Assembly (NCBI RefSeq): GCF_008370255.1
Contig: NZ_SEUI01000005.1
Span: 242,006-306,005, forward strand
Length of the DNA: 64,000 bases
Source: Pseudoalteromonas sp. FUC4
GTDB lineage: Bacteria > Pseudomonadota > Gammaproteobacteria > Enterobacterales > Alteromonadaceae
Direction: 5' to 3'
A program made the translations under genes and the position numbers. Positions 55,221 through 62,452 of the stretch are shown here, piece after piece; position 1 is the first letter of the stretch; each line of letters begins with the position of its first letter. Below the pieces are notes generated by a model, which had not been told where the DNA came from, searched no databases, and saw only the letters and a program-made list of their open reading frames with translations.

Positions 55221-55577
55221 GGGGCTGATTAGGATTCGACGGAATTCAAGAAGCCCAAGGTGCATGTCGAGGTGCGGTTTGCCTCGTTAAACAGCCGCAA
55301 CCTAAAGTAATCGCAAACGACGATAACTACTCTCTAGCAGCTTAGGCTGGCTAGCGCTCCTTCCATGTATTCTTGTGGACTGGATTTTGGAGTGTCACCC
55401 TAACACCTGATCGCGACGGAAACCCTGGCCGGGGTTGAAGCGTTAAAACTAAGCGGCCTCGCCTTTATTTACCGTGTTTGTCCGGGACTTAAAGGTTAAT
55501 TAAATGACAATACTAAACATGTAGTACCGACGGTCGAGGCTTTTCGGACGGGGGTTCAAATCCCCCCAGCTCCACCA
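55221..55577 (+). ncRNA. ssrA: Transfer-messenger RNA (tmRNA)
   Basis: 357 bases in the one-piece form. The 5' GGGGCTG pairs with 3' CAGCTCC and the gene encodes its ACCA tail (55574-55577). The T-arm GGGTTCAAATCCCCC is intact. The tag frame starts at GCA 55313 and reads ANDDNYSLAA then TAG (55313-55345), ending in the usual LAA degron. With SmpB it rescues stalled ribosomes. The 3' end is a known integration target, and an integrase gene starts 178 bp downstream. Confidence 0.97.
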
Positions 55578-55589
55578 AATCAAAGAACT

Positions 55590-55616
55590 AAGACGCCTTT
55601 TAGGCGTCTTTTTTTT
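55590..55616 (+). terminator. Terminator of ssrA
   Basis: AGACGCCT-tt-AGGCGTCT stem with a run of eight Ts, 13 bp after the tmRNA 3' end. Because it lies outside the CCA end it would belong to the inserted DNA if integration occurred inside ssrA. Confidence 0.9.
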
Positions 55617-55754
55617 GCCTAAAATTCAATGATAATCAACCATGTAGGCTGTATGTAGTTCCAGTAAGGGTTTTTAACAGTTTATAAAATCCACAACTTT
55701 ATGTACCATCGGAAGTACCACAAGGGCTTTTTAATCAAAATTGGTGGTACAAAG

Positions 55755-56993
55755 ATGCCAAAAATAGTTACACCGCTAACGGATACGCAAGTAAAGCAAG
55801 CAAAGGCAAAGGATAAAGAATATACCTTACCTGATGGGTACGGTTTAGAATTACGCGTTAGGCCTTCGGGTTCTAAGCGTTGGGTATTTCGTTACCAAAA
55901 ACCTTTTACTAAGCAGCGCTCAAATTTAGGTTTAGGCACTTACCCTGAAGTTAGCCTTGCTGATGCGCGAAAGATACGTATAGACTTCCGAAAACTACTT
56001 AAACAAGATATTGACCCTAACGAGCACAAAAAAGAGCATACGCGTCAGCAAACGGAAGCCGCGTTAAATACATTTTCTCACGTTGCTGCTAACTGGTTTG
56101 AAGTAAAGCAAACGCAAGTAAGTGAAAAACACGCTATCGATCTTTGGCGTTCTGTTAAAAACCATCTAATCCCACCGTTAGGCAAATTGCCGATTAGCAA
56201 AATTACAGCACCTAAAACAATAGAGGTATTAAAGCCTATTGCCGCTAAGGGGAGCTTAGAGACTGTTAAGCGTCTTAGTCAAAGGCTAAATGAGATAATG
56301 ACCTTTGCGGTTAATACAGGCCTTATACATGCAAACCCTTTGGCGGGTATACGTTCTGCTTTTCAAAAACCCCAAAAACAAAATATGCCAACGATTACGC
56401 CTGAAGAATTGCCGCAGCTAATGAAAGATATTAGCTATGCCAGTATTAAGCTTGTAACTCGTTATTTAATTGAATGGCAACTACATACCATGGTGCGCCC
56501 AAGTGAAGCTGCAGGAGCTAAATGGTCTGAAATAGATCTTGATAACAAGCTTTGGACAATCCCAGCAGAACGTATGAAGAAAAAGCGTGAACACTTAGTA
56601 CCACTTACTGAGCAAACTTTAGAGATTTTAGAGCGCCTTAGGCCATTAAGCGGCCATAGAGAATACTTATTTCCAGCAGACAGAAACCCACGTAGCCATA
56701 TAAACGAGCAAACAGCGAATATGGCGCTTAAACGAATGGGGTATGAAAAGCGGCTGGTGGCTCATGGATTAAGAGCTTTAGCCAGCACTACATTAAATCA
56801 ACATGGTTTTGATCCTGATGTGGTAGAAGCCGCACTTGCTCATATAGATAAAAATGAAGTTAGGCGAGCTTATAACCGCGCTGATTATCTTGAACGTAGA
56901 AGGGTAATGATGGATTGGTGGAGCTGTTTAATAGTTAATCAACCCGTGAAAAATATTATTGTACTAGAAGATAAAGTGAGAAGGAGCTCATAA
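55755..56993 (+). CDS. int: P4-type tyrosine recombinase (integrase)
   Basis: 412 residues from the ATG at 55755. An upstream start at 55701 would extend into noncoding-looking sequence. The N-terminal DUF4102 arm-binding domain reads LTDTQVKQAKAKDKEYTLPD and GYGLELRVRPSGSKRWVFRY. The catalytic domain has Arg in TMVRPSEAAGAKWSEID, His-x-x-Arg in VAHGLRALASTTL, a second His in ALAHIDKNEVRRAYNR and Tyr in RADYLERRR. All catalytic residues are present, so it is probably active. It overlaps the next gene by 1 bp. Confidence 0.93.
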   Translation: MPKIVTPLTDTQVKQAKAKDKEYTLPDGYGLELRVRPSGSKRWVFRYQKPFTKQRSNLGLGTYPEVSLADARKIRIDFRKLLKQDIDPNEHKKEHTRQQTEAALNTFSHVAANWFEVKQTQVSEKHAIDLWRSVKNHLIPPLGKLPISKITAPKTIEVLKPIAAKGSLETVKRLSQRLNEIMTFAVNTGLIHANPLAGIRSAFQKPQKQNMPTITPEELPQLMKDISYASIKLVTRYLIEWQLHTMVRPSEAAGAKWSEIDLDNKLWTIPAERMKKKREHLVPLTEQTLEILERLRPLSGHREYLFPADRNPRSHINEQTANMALKRMGYEKRLVAHGLRALASTTLNQHGFDPDVVEAALAHIDKNEVRRAYNRADYLERRRVMMDWWSCLIVNQPVKNIIVLEDKVRRSS

Positions 56994-57721
56994 TGCGTAA
57001 ATTAAAGATAAACACAAAATCAGTGGGTGATGTAGAAATTACAGAAATGAAAAACAAATATGGCTCAAACTATGGAAAGAGATCATCTATAAAAAATCAA
57101 AGTAAGGTTTTTGGTGGCCATGAAATGCTAGAGTTTGACACCTTAAAAAATGTATTTGAGTCAGAAGGTGCCAATGAAGCTTACGATATCAAAACATTAA
57201 TTAATGGTATTGAAAAGCAAATTGTTGGGTGGCTACAAATCAAAGGCCTACCTGTTGAGGGTTCTAAAAATATAGAGCAGGAGCGCTATTCATTTAAATC
57301 ATTATCACAAGTATTGAAAGATGATTATCCAGATATTAAAGGGGCTTTAGAAGCTGCAAGCTGCTTACATGAATTAAATTGCTGTAGAGAGTATTTTTTA
57401 AGAGAAGATTATGAAGCTAGCTTAAAAAATTCATTAAGGTTAACTATGGCTTTTCAGTTGTTTTACTTTTCTATTAATGAGTCAAAAATAAGTTTAGGTA
57501 ATTATAAAAATAAAGCATTGATTGGAAGCAATACAAAGTTAAACACCGAACAATATGATCAGGCATTTGAATATTTTGAGAAAACTACGTGTAACGACAC
57601 AAGGAAGCTTAATAAAGGTGAGCGGTGGGAAAAAGTGAGCGAATACGTCAGAGAGCAGCTGAATATAAGTATAAAAGCTGATACTTTAAAAAGAGCTTAC
57701 GGAAAACGTAAAAAACTTTAG
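56993..57721 (+). CDS. Island protein of unknown function, coupled to the integrase
   Basis: 242 residues, soluble, Lys/Glu-rich and not recognised. The middle contains a predicted helical region with clustered Cys (ASCLHELNCCREYFLRED). The last 40 residues (RWEKVSEYVREQLNISIKADTLKRAYGKRKK) look like a basic helix-turn-helix tail. A TAATG junction couples it to the integrase. Its lower GC content than the integrase hints at a separate origin. It could be a recombination accessory factor or a regulator; there is no evidence to choose. Confidence 0.6.
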   Translation: MRKLKINTKSVGDVEITEMKNKYGSNYGKRSSIKNQSKVFGGHEMLEFDTLKNVFESEGANEAYDIKTLINGIEKQIVGWLQIKGLPVEGSKNIEQERYSFKSLSQVLKDDYPDIKGALEAASCLHELNCCREYFLREDYEASLKNSLRLTMAFQLFYFSINESKISLGNYKNKALIGSNTKLNTEQYDQAFEYFEKTTCNDTRKLNKGERWEKVSEYVREQLNISIKADTLKRAYGKRKKL

Positions 57722-57794
57722 TAGCACGTTTAAAATCCCAAAAAATAATTTTGTATCCTTAAATCTGTCCGATAACAACTATTTAAGGTTTACA

Positions 57795-58049
57795 ATGTAC
57801 AAACAATCTTTTCTTAAAATTATTCGTCGTCCATTAGTTTTAGAAGCAACTGGCTGGTCAAAGTCGACGCTTTATAACCGTATTCAAGAAGGTTTATTTC
57901 CTAACCCAATTAGCTTAGGCGCTCGTGCTGTGGGTTTCGTCGAAAGCGAATGCGACAAAGTTATTCAAGCTATGATTGCTGGCTACTCTGAACAGCAATT
58001 AAAAAGCTTGGTTAAAGAGCTTGTTGCTAATCGCTCAGTGAAACTATAG
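57795..58049 (+). CDS. AlpA-family phage/island transcriptional regulator
   Basis: 84 residues. The winged helix-turn-helix reads LVLEATGWSKSTLYNRIQEGLFPNPISLG and then RAVGFVESECDKVI, as in AlpA/excisionase-like regulators. In P4-type elements AlpA-like proteins turn on integrase and excision genes. It is followed 9 bp later by an unknown gene on the same strand, so the two form a small operon closed by a terminator at 58528. Confidence 0.88.
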   Translation: MYKQSFLKIIRRPLVLEATGWSKSTLYNRIQEGLFPNPISLGARAVGFVESECDKVIQAMIAGYSEQQLKSLVKELVANRSVKL

Positions 58050-58058
58050 GGGTCTAAT

Positions 58059-58502
58059 ATGGAAAATATACTACTTACTGCGCCTGATAGTGCGCTTCCA
58101 GAAGTTAGCAGCCCAGCATATGAATTACTTTCGCTTTTATACGGTAGTGATGAAAAAAATAAACTACCAAGGGACTTTTTATGTAATGAGCTAGGTGGTG
58201 GCTTTAGGGCTTATTTACAAAAACTAATGGGTGAGCACTATCAACACTGGTTAATTCACACTGAGCAGGACGTTTATAACGGTAAAAAACAAACTTTTTA
58301 CTGGTTAGATGAAAGGCATATTTCCTGTGATTGGGAGCAGGACAAGGACGCAAGAGCGATTGCTTGTAAGCGATATAAAGATCGCTCTTACTACAGCACT
58401 AAGCGCGCTGTTGAAAGGCTAGAACGCGCCAAAAGGGAAAAGGCCGCTGCTGATAAAGAATACCAGCAGCGTATCAAAAGCAAAAAGCCTACTCAGGACT
58501 AA
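58059..58502 (+). CDS. Island protein of unknown function
   Basis: 147 residues, not recognised. It has a compact N-terminal part (ELLSLLYGSDEKNKLPRDFLCNELGGGFRAYLQKLMG) and a strongly charged C-terminal helix (KRAVERLERAKREKAAADKEYQQ). It is co-transcribed with AlpA with a 9-bp gap and ends at a terminator. A winged-helix-like role is possible from the first half, but this is conjecture. Confidence 0.6.
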   Translation: MENILLTAPDSALPEVSSPAYELLSLLYGSDEKNKLPRDFLCNELGGGFRAYLQKLMGEHYQHWLIHTEQDVYNGKKQTFYWLDERHISCDWEQDKDARAIACKRYKDRSYYSTKRAVERLERAKREKAAADKEYQQRIKSKKPTQD

Positions 58503-58527
58503 CCAAAGTAGACTTTTTAAAAGTGCG

Positions 58528-58567
58528 GCTGGTGGTTTAACTTCGACATTGCGCCACCAGCTTTTTT
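58528..58567 (+). terminator. Terminator of the AlpA operon
   Basis: GCTGGTGG (58528-58535) and CCACCAGC (58554-58561) form a perfect 8-bp stem with an 18-base loop, followed by six Ts. Confidence 0.85.
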
Positions 58568-58637
58568 ATCATAAACCTTATTACTTACTCTTACAATAAT
58601 GTTAGTAAGCACTATCATTAAGGGCTTATGTTTAATC

Positions 58638-58748
58638 TTAATAAGACTTTAATAAGTGTCAATTTAAGGTTTTTGACCCTATATAAATTCAGTTAGTTTA
58701 ATAGATATCTTTATATAGCTTTGCTCAGAATGATAGTCGTAACTAACT
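58638..58748. other. Repeat-rich region before the Rep-like gene, candidate replication origin
   Basis: A direct repeat TTAATAAG occurs twice at 11-bp spacing (58638 and 58649). A perfect 8-bp inverted repeat AGTTAGTT / AACTAACT lies at 58691 and 58741, in very AT-rich DNA. A further inverted repeat CTTACT/AGTAAG lies at 58584/58604. It stands directly upstream of a putative replication-initiation gene. An origin or operator role is a guess from layout only. Confidence 0.3.
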
Positions 58749-58786
58749 TAGTGCTAGGTAATTAATAATATCCTTTAGTGAAGCCC

Positions 58787-59362
58787 ATGCCTTACATAAT
58801 GAATACCCGCTACCTTGAAGTGAATAACACAGTATTTTGGGTGAATGGTAAACACAGTGGCATCTATTCTCACATGGCAAAGCAGATGATTGGACAAGTA
58901 AACGCTATGCTCAGTTACCACAGCAAAGTACATTTAATTCGTTTTGATCTCCGATTATACAAATACACCGACAACAATGAGGTTGTGAGCAAATTTAATC
59001 GTATATTGTTTAAGTGGCTAAAGCGCAAATATGAGCTTAAACGTGTTGGCTTTCTTTGGTGTCGTGAAATGGAAACCGCAAAGCAGCAACATTATCACTA
59101 TGCTCTCATGTTAGACGGCCATAAAGTTCGGCACCCATACGATATACTTATCAAAGTGAAAGATGTTTGGGAGACTAATTTACAAGGCTCTGAATATACC
59201 CCTAAGCGCTGTTATTATAATTTAAAGCGTGAGTGTGAGGCCTCTATTCAACGCGCAGTATGGCGTATCTCATACTTGGCAAAGGCTAGAGGTAAAGGGT
59301 ATAAGCCGAGCCAAACTAAAAACTATGGAGCTAGCAGGATCAGGATAAATAACAATTCGTAG
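58787..59362 (+). CDS. YagK/YfjJ-type (inovirus Gp2-like) putative replication protein
   Basis: 191 residues from the ATG at 58787; GTG 58778 and ATG 58799 are also possible and no strong ribosome site decides. The fold markers of the YagK/YfjJ C-terminal family are RFDLRLYKY, a long basic helix, and the HUH-like motif QQHYHYALMLDGHK. A later Tyr/Lys-rich ISYLAKARGKGYKP also fits. Inovirus Gp2 proteins of this family act in rolling-circle replication start. In islands they are paired with AlpA-type regulators. Nicking activity is inferred. Confidence 0.7.
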   Translation: MPYIMNTRYLEVNNTVFWVNGKHSGIYSHMAKQMIGQVNAMLSYHSKVHLIRFDLRLYKYTDNNEVVSKFNRILFKWLKRKYELKRVGFLWCREMETAKQQHYHYALMLDGHKVRHPYDILIKVKDVWETNLQGSEYTPKRCYYNLKRECEASIQRAVWRISYLAKARGKGYKPSQTKNYGASRIRINNNS

Positions 59363-59368
59363 GAAAAG

Positions 59369-59980
59369 CTATTCAATTTTAATTTCAGAGTTCACTTCTA
59401 CAAGAAACTCTTTGATTGATAGCAGGGCTGTAGGAGCTCCACCACCTGATCTTTTTATTAAAAAATTAGAATCTTGATAACCTTTATTTGTATTTATTCT
59501 TATGAGACAACTGTCAGCACTAACCATTTTTTCTAAAAGTTCTTTAGGTATTACAACCGCGTTTTGGCTTTTAGTGTAAATTGTTTTTGAAACAGAGTTA
59601 TAACCACTATTATCAAATGAAGTAGCTGAATTTGTTGTAAAAGAGTGTTTAGTATTGTTTAAATTAATTTCAAGTGAATTTATTTGAGCATAAGATGAGC
59701 CACTTGATGATGACGAATCATAAACTAAATCAATGATTATATTGTCAGGTTGAGAGCTTTTCCATCTAGCACCCAATTTAACGTTATTTGCCCCCCAATC
59801 GCTTTGAGATTCAAATAAAAAATTAGGTGTCACTTTAATAATTTTTTCATTATCAAACGTTGATTGCTCTTGCGATACTACACCTAGACCAGCCATTTGG
59901 TTTAGAGAGTCACTAACACTTTCGCATCCAGTTAGTGTAACAAAAGATAATAAAGCTAAACTTACCAAGCCTTTTTTCAT
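59369..59980 (-). CDS. Orphan lipoprotein within the island
   Basis: 203 residues with signal peptide and lipobox TLTGCES (Cys19). The body is Ser/Asn/Thr-rich (YDSSSSSGSSYAQINSLEINL) with predicted beta structure and no known domain. It is on the opposite strand to its island neighbours and ends 6 bp from the Rep-like gene, so it has its own promoter. Such stand-alone lipoproteins in islands are often superinfection-exclusion or surface cargo genes; that is speculation here. Confidence 0.7.
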   Translation of the reverse strand: MKKGLVSLALLSFVTLTGCESVSDSLNQMAGLGVVSQEQSTFDNEKIIKVTPNFLFESQSDWGANNVKLGARWKSSQPDNIIIDLVYDSSSSSGSSYAQINSLEINLNNTKHSFTTNSATSFDNSGYNSVSKTIYTKSQNAVVIPKELLEKMVSADSCLIRINTNKGYQDSNFLIKRSGGGAPTALLSIKEFLVEVNSEIKIE

Positions 59981-60080
59981 TCTATAATTCCTTTTAGTTA
60001 ATAAACTTAATTTAACGCCTGTTTTTCGTACAACAAACGGATGGTATAATAAATCTAAGGTCAGTAAAAAGTAAATAAAA

Positions 60081-60692
60081 ATGTCTAAAGCTTTTCATTT
60101 TGGTCACATAAGAACTCGCCAATATACGGCTGGGTATACAAGAATATTTGCTAAAGATCTTAAGAGTTTACTTACACTACCACTTGGTAAATATTGCCTA
60201 ACAGATGAATACAACTCTATTTCTATAGAGCTAAAACAAATAGATAATGGGATTAGGTTCTTTAAAACAACTAATACGATAGATAAGCAGGAAATAGGTT
60301 TAATTACATGCGGTAAAAGCGCTAGTACAAAACTTTATTTAACATGCCCTTATTGCCAGATAAAGCGTCAACATTTATATGAGTTTAAAAAAGGATATTC
60401 TTGTAAAGCCTGTTTGAAATTAAGTTATGCGTCACAGAGTGAAGGTAAACAGGAAAGGTTAGCAAGACGTATTAGGAAGCTTAGAAAGAAAATATGGGAT
60501 AACTTTCCCGATATAAATAATTTGATAGAGTCCGCTGAATATTTTCCAAAGCCAAAGTATAAACGCTGGGCTAAATATGAGCTTGAAAGGGCTAAAGTAA
60601 TAGAGCTGGAGAAAGAGTTTTGGGGTTTGGCTAGCTCTCAGTTTCATCGACTTTTTGGAAAAGATTGGGATAGCTACAAAGATTTAATGTAA
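60081..60692 (+). CDS. Zinc-ribbon protein of unknown function in the island
   Basis: 203 residues. The four-cysteine zinc ribbon LTCPYC-x15-CKAC lies at about residues 93-115. It is followed by a very basic helix (GKQERLARRIRKLRKK) and a C-terminal helical segment (KYELERAKVIELEKEFWGLA). The N-terminal 80 residues (FHFGHIRTRQYTAGYTR) are beta-like and not recognised. The layout suggests DNA or RNA binding. It has its own promoter region and a terminator at 60703, and is the last gene before the probable island end. Confidence 0.7.
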   Translation: MSKAFHFGHIRTRQYTAGYTRIFAKDLKSLLTLPLGKYCLTDEYNSISIELKQIDNGIRFFKTTNTIDKQEIGLITCGKSASTKLYLTCPYCQIKRQHLYEFKKGYSCKACLKLSYASQSEGKQERLARRIRKLRKKIWDNFPDINNLIESAEYFPKPKYKRWAKYELERAKVIELEKEFWGLASSQFHRLFGKDWDSYKDLM

Positions 60693-60702
60693 CACATAAA
60701 GT

Positions 60703-60727
60703 AACACCGGATAACGGTGTTGTTTTT
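60703..60727 (+). terminator. Terminator of the zinc-ribbon gene
   Basis: AACACCG-gataa-CGGTGTT followed by GTTTTTT, 11 bp after the stop. Confidence 0.88.
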
Positions 60728-60814
60728 TATTTTTAATATAAACAATGTTTTATGCTTTGAGTTCAGATGACCCCAGCCCAATAAAGGTTTACGAACTCGT
60801 TATTCGAAAACCAT

Positions 60815-60857
60815 AAGAAACCCGCAATTTGTTAATCCAAATTTGCGGGTTTTTTTA
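60815..60857. terminator. Long hairpin/terminator at the island-chromosome junction
   Basis: AAACCCGCAATTTG (60818-60831) pairs with CAAATTTGCGGGTTT (60838-60852), with flanks CCATAA/TTATGG extending the palindrome. The T-run is on the plus strand. It may also end the minus-strand gene at 60884. Confidence 0.75.
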
Positions 60858-60883
60858 TGGAATTTGTAAAGTAAAAATAGAGT

Positions 60884-61963
60884 TTAAGAACTTCTAATTG
60901 CACGTAGCTTCATTTTTATCGCAATTATAAAAATACTAAATAGCGACAGCATACTTATTAATAACGTTAGATTAAGTATTGGGTTACTTTGCTCATCGGT
61001 ACTGACAGGGGGGGGGGGTGTAGTTTGCGAGTTTTGATGTTGCCTAATATAGCTTTGGCTTATCCAATCTACTGCGTTTATCCATTGTACTTTGGCAGGA
61101 TTAGTATTATTGAGTGCCGCCATTGTATGCGTATCATTATTTAAACTTTTTGAAAGTTGTATTAGTTGCTGCCAAAATTCATTTTTAGGGCCTAGATCGT
61201 CTATTTCTTGCAGGTGCTGTTGTAACTTATCGCCACCCATCGTTTTAATATCAGCTTGTCCGGTACTTTGCGCGTAGCTATTTATTAGCGATGAAAATCG
61301 ACTAAAGTACTCATTGCTTTTTTGCTGTGTAGGGTTAGCTGTTCGCTCGTTTGTTACTTTTTTTCCTGGCTGATTTAGGTTGTTTTGAGCAATTAAATAT
61401 TGCTTATAGCTTTGGTAGCTTAAGTTGTTCGTAGTTGTGCTATTTGGAGTGGCGAAGTTGTTTTTAAGTGCATTAAAACTAATTATTGCGCCTAGTAAGG
61501 TAATAATAAAAAGGGCGCAATAGCAAAAATACAATGCACTTTTTAAAGTGTTGTGCAGTAGTTTATATTTATTATTACTTTGCTCTATAGTTGAATTTTT
61601 ACTTGGGGCTGCATCTGTATTTAGTAACTCACTTTGTGTTGAGGTGCTTTTTTCATGAGTGCTCTTACTAATGTGTTTATTAGTATCTTCACTGTGCTCA
61701 GTGAGTACTACTTGATTGTTTTGAGGTTTAGCAAGTTGGGGCTCTACTTTAGTTATTAGGCCAAATTTTTTAAGTGATGATTCTGTTTTAACAGCATCAA
61801 TACTCGATAGGTCTTTTTTTAAAGCATAAGCTTTTCCATCAAATAATTGAATTACAATATTATGAGGGATATTCAGAAGTTGGCTGAGTTGTTCTTGGGC
61901 AGAGGTTATATCTGCGTCTTGATGTAACTGACCATTAAAAATAATTTTAAATGTAGCGCCCAC
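60884..61963 (-). CDS. Two-helix membrane protein of unknown function with a C11 tract
   Basis: 359 residues. An N-terminal soluble domain (1-85; FKIIFNGQLHQDADITSAQEQL, LLNIPHNIVIQLFDGKAYALKK) is followed by a Ser/Thr/Gln-rich linker and one membrane helix (about 138-165; ALYFCYCALFIITLLGAII). A periplasmic part, TTPPPPVSTDEQ and a second C-terminal helix (LTLLISMLSLFSIFIIAIKM) complete it. The Pro run is coded by eleven consecutive Cs. The family is not recognised; the N-terminal domain looks like a repeat-type binding module. It is monocistronic on this strand. Confidence 0.65.
   Translation of the reverse strand: MGATFKIIFNGQLHQDADITSAQEQLSQLLNIPHNIVIQLFDGKAYALKKDLSSIDAVKTESSLKKFGLITKVEPQLAKPQNNQVVLTEHSEDTNKHISKSTHEKSTSTQSELLNTDAAPSKNSTIEQSNNKYKLLHNTLKSALYFCYCALFIITLLGAIISFNALKNNFATPNSTTTNNLSYQSYKQYLIAQNNLNQPGKKVTNERTANPTQQKSNEYFSRFSSLINSYAQSTGQADIKTMGGDKLQQHLQEIDDLGPKNEFWQQLIQLSKSLNNDTHTMAALNNTNPAKVQWINAVDWISQSYIRQHQNSQTTPPPPVSTDEQSNPILNLTLLISMLSLFSIFIIAIKMKLRAIRSS
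61008..61018 (-). repeat. Homopolymeric C11 tract (G11 on plus strand) inside a coding region
   Basis: Eleven consecutive Gs on the plus strand, coding PPP(P) on the minus strand. It sits just before the C-terminal membrane helix of the 61963-60884 gene. A change of one or two bases would shift the frame and remove that helix. Tracts of this length are well-known slippage sites. Confidence 0.95.
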
Positions 61964-62069
61964 ATTAGTTCCTTGTGCGTGTTATTCCATATTTGGAATT
62001 TTTTTATTTTATGTACACAAAAACTAATCTAACAGATAAAGGTAGTACTTTCTAATGGTTTTTTATTTA

Positions 62070-62098
62070 AAAGCCTTAATAAACAGCGTTAAGGCTTT
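62070..62098 (-). terminator. Terminator of the small secreted-protein / YHYH pair
   Basis: AAAGCCTTAA (62070-62079) and TTAAGGCTTT (62089-62098) form a 10-bp stem. A T-rich tail follows on the minus strand, 23 bp after the stop of the gene ending at 62121. Confidence 0.82.
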
Positions 62099-62120
62099 GG
62101 TGTGTAACTATTATTTTACT

Positions 62121-62417
62121 TTATAGTTTAGCGAGTGATTTTACAGATTGCTTTTGCTCACTTAGGGGTTGAGTTGCTTTGTCTATTATTGTTTCAAGTG
62201 GTTTATTTCGAACACACATAAGTACTTTGTTCATTGCTTGGCATGTGCCAGTCGCTTTTTTATCATGGCTTGTGTAGCTGCAATCTTCATTAATGACTTT
62301 TTCTTCACATGCTTTCCAAGGCGCGTTTGAACCGTGGCCCGCATGGCTTAGCGCTGAGTATGAGGTAGCAAGTAAAAAACTAGCTATTAGAGCGTTTATT
62401 ACGTTAGATATTTTCAT
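62121..62417 (-). CDS. Small secreted Cys-containing protein, unknown
   Basis: 98 residues. A signal peptide probably ends near YSALSHA. The mature start GHGSNAPWKACEEK is followed by EDCSYTSHDKKATGTCQ and VLMCVR, giving four Cys likely to form two disulfides in the periplasm. No family is recognised, though the GHG-APWKACE beginning with spaced His and Cys could suit metal binding. It follows the YHYH lipoprotein gene by 35 bp on the same strand, so the two are probably one operon. Confidence 0.7.
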   Translation of the reverse strand: MKISNVINALIASFLLATSYSALSHAGHGSNAPWKACEEKVINEDCSYTSHDKKATGTCQAMNKVLMCVRNKPLETIIDKATQPLSEQKQSVKSLAKL

Positions 62418-62452
62418 TTTTTTCCCACTTAATTATTTGGCCATAATGCGAG

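Larger units (their letters stand above)
55554..60780 (+). mobile_element. Integrated genetic island at the ssrA 3' end
   Basis: A tyrosine integrase gene starts just after ssrA. It is followed by an AlpA-type regulator, a YagK/YfjJ-type replication protein and several orphan genes. The genes beyond about 60.88 kb look chromosomal. The left boundary is the ssrA T-arm/3' end. A partial copy of the T-arm sequence at 60761-60780 (17 of 25 positions across a slightly longer stretch) is a weak candidate right end. Gene order recalls P4-like satellites and other small tmRNA islands. Boundaries are inferred; content is seen. Confidence 0.65.

Noticed and set aside
59435-59444. AGCTCCACCA, identical to the last ten bases of ssrA, considered as the right attachment site
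   Set aside because: It lies inside an intact lipoprotein reading frame, matches only 10 bases with no flanking similarity, and would leave the zinc-ribbon gene outside the island. Chance is more likely.
56993-60692. Classical restriction-modification, toxin-antitoxin or CRISPR defence genes in the island
   Set aside because: No methyltransferase, nuclease, helicase or toxin motif was visible in any of the island proteins; only unknowns remain.
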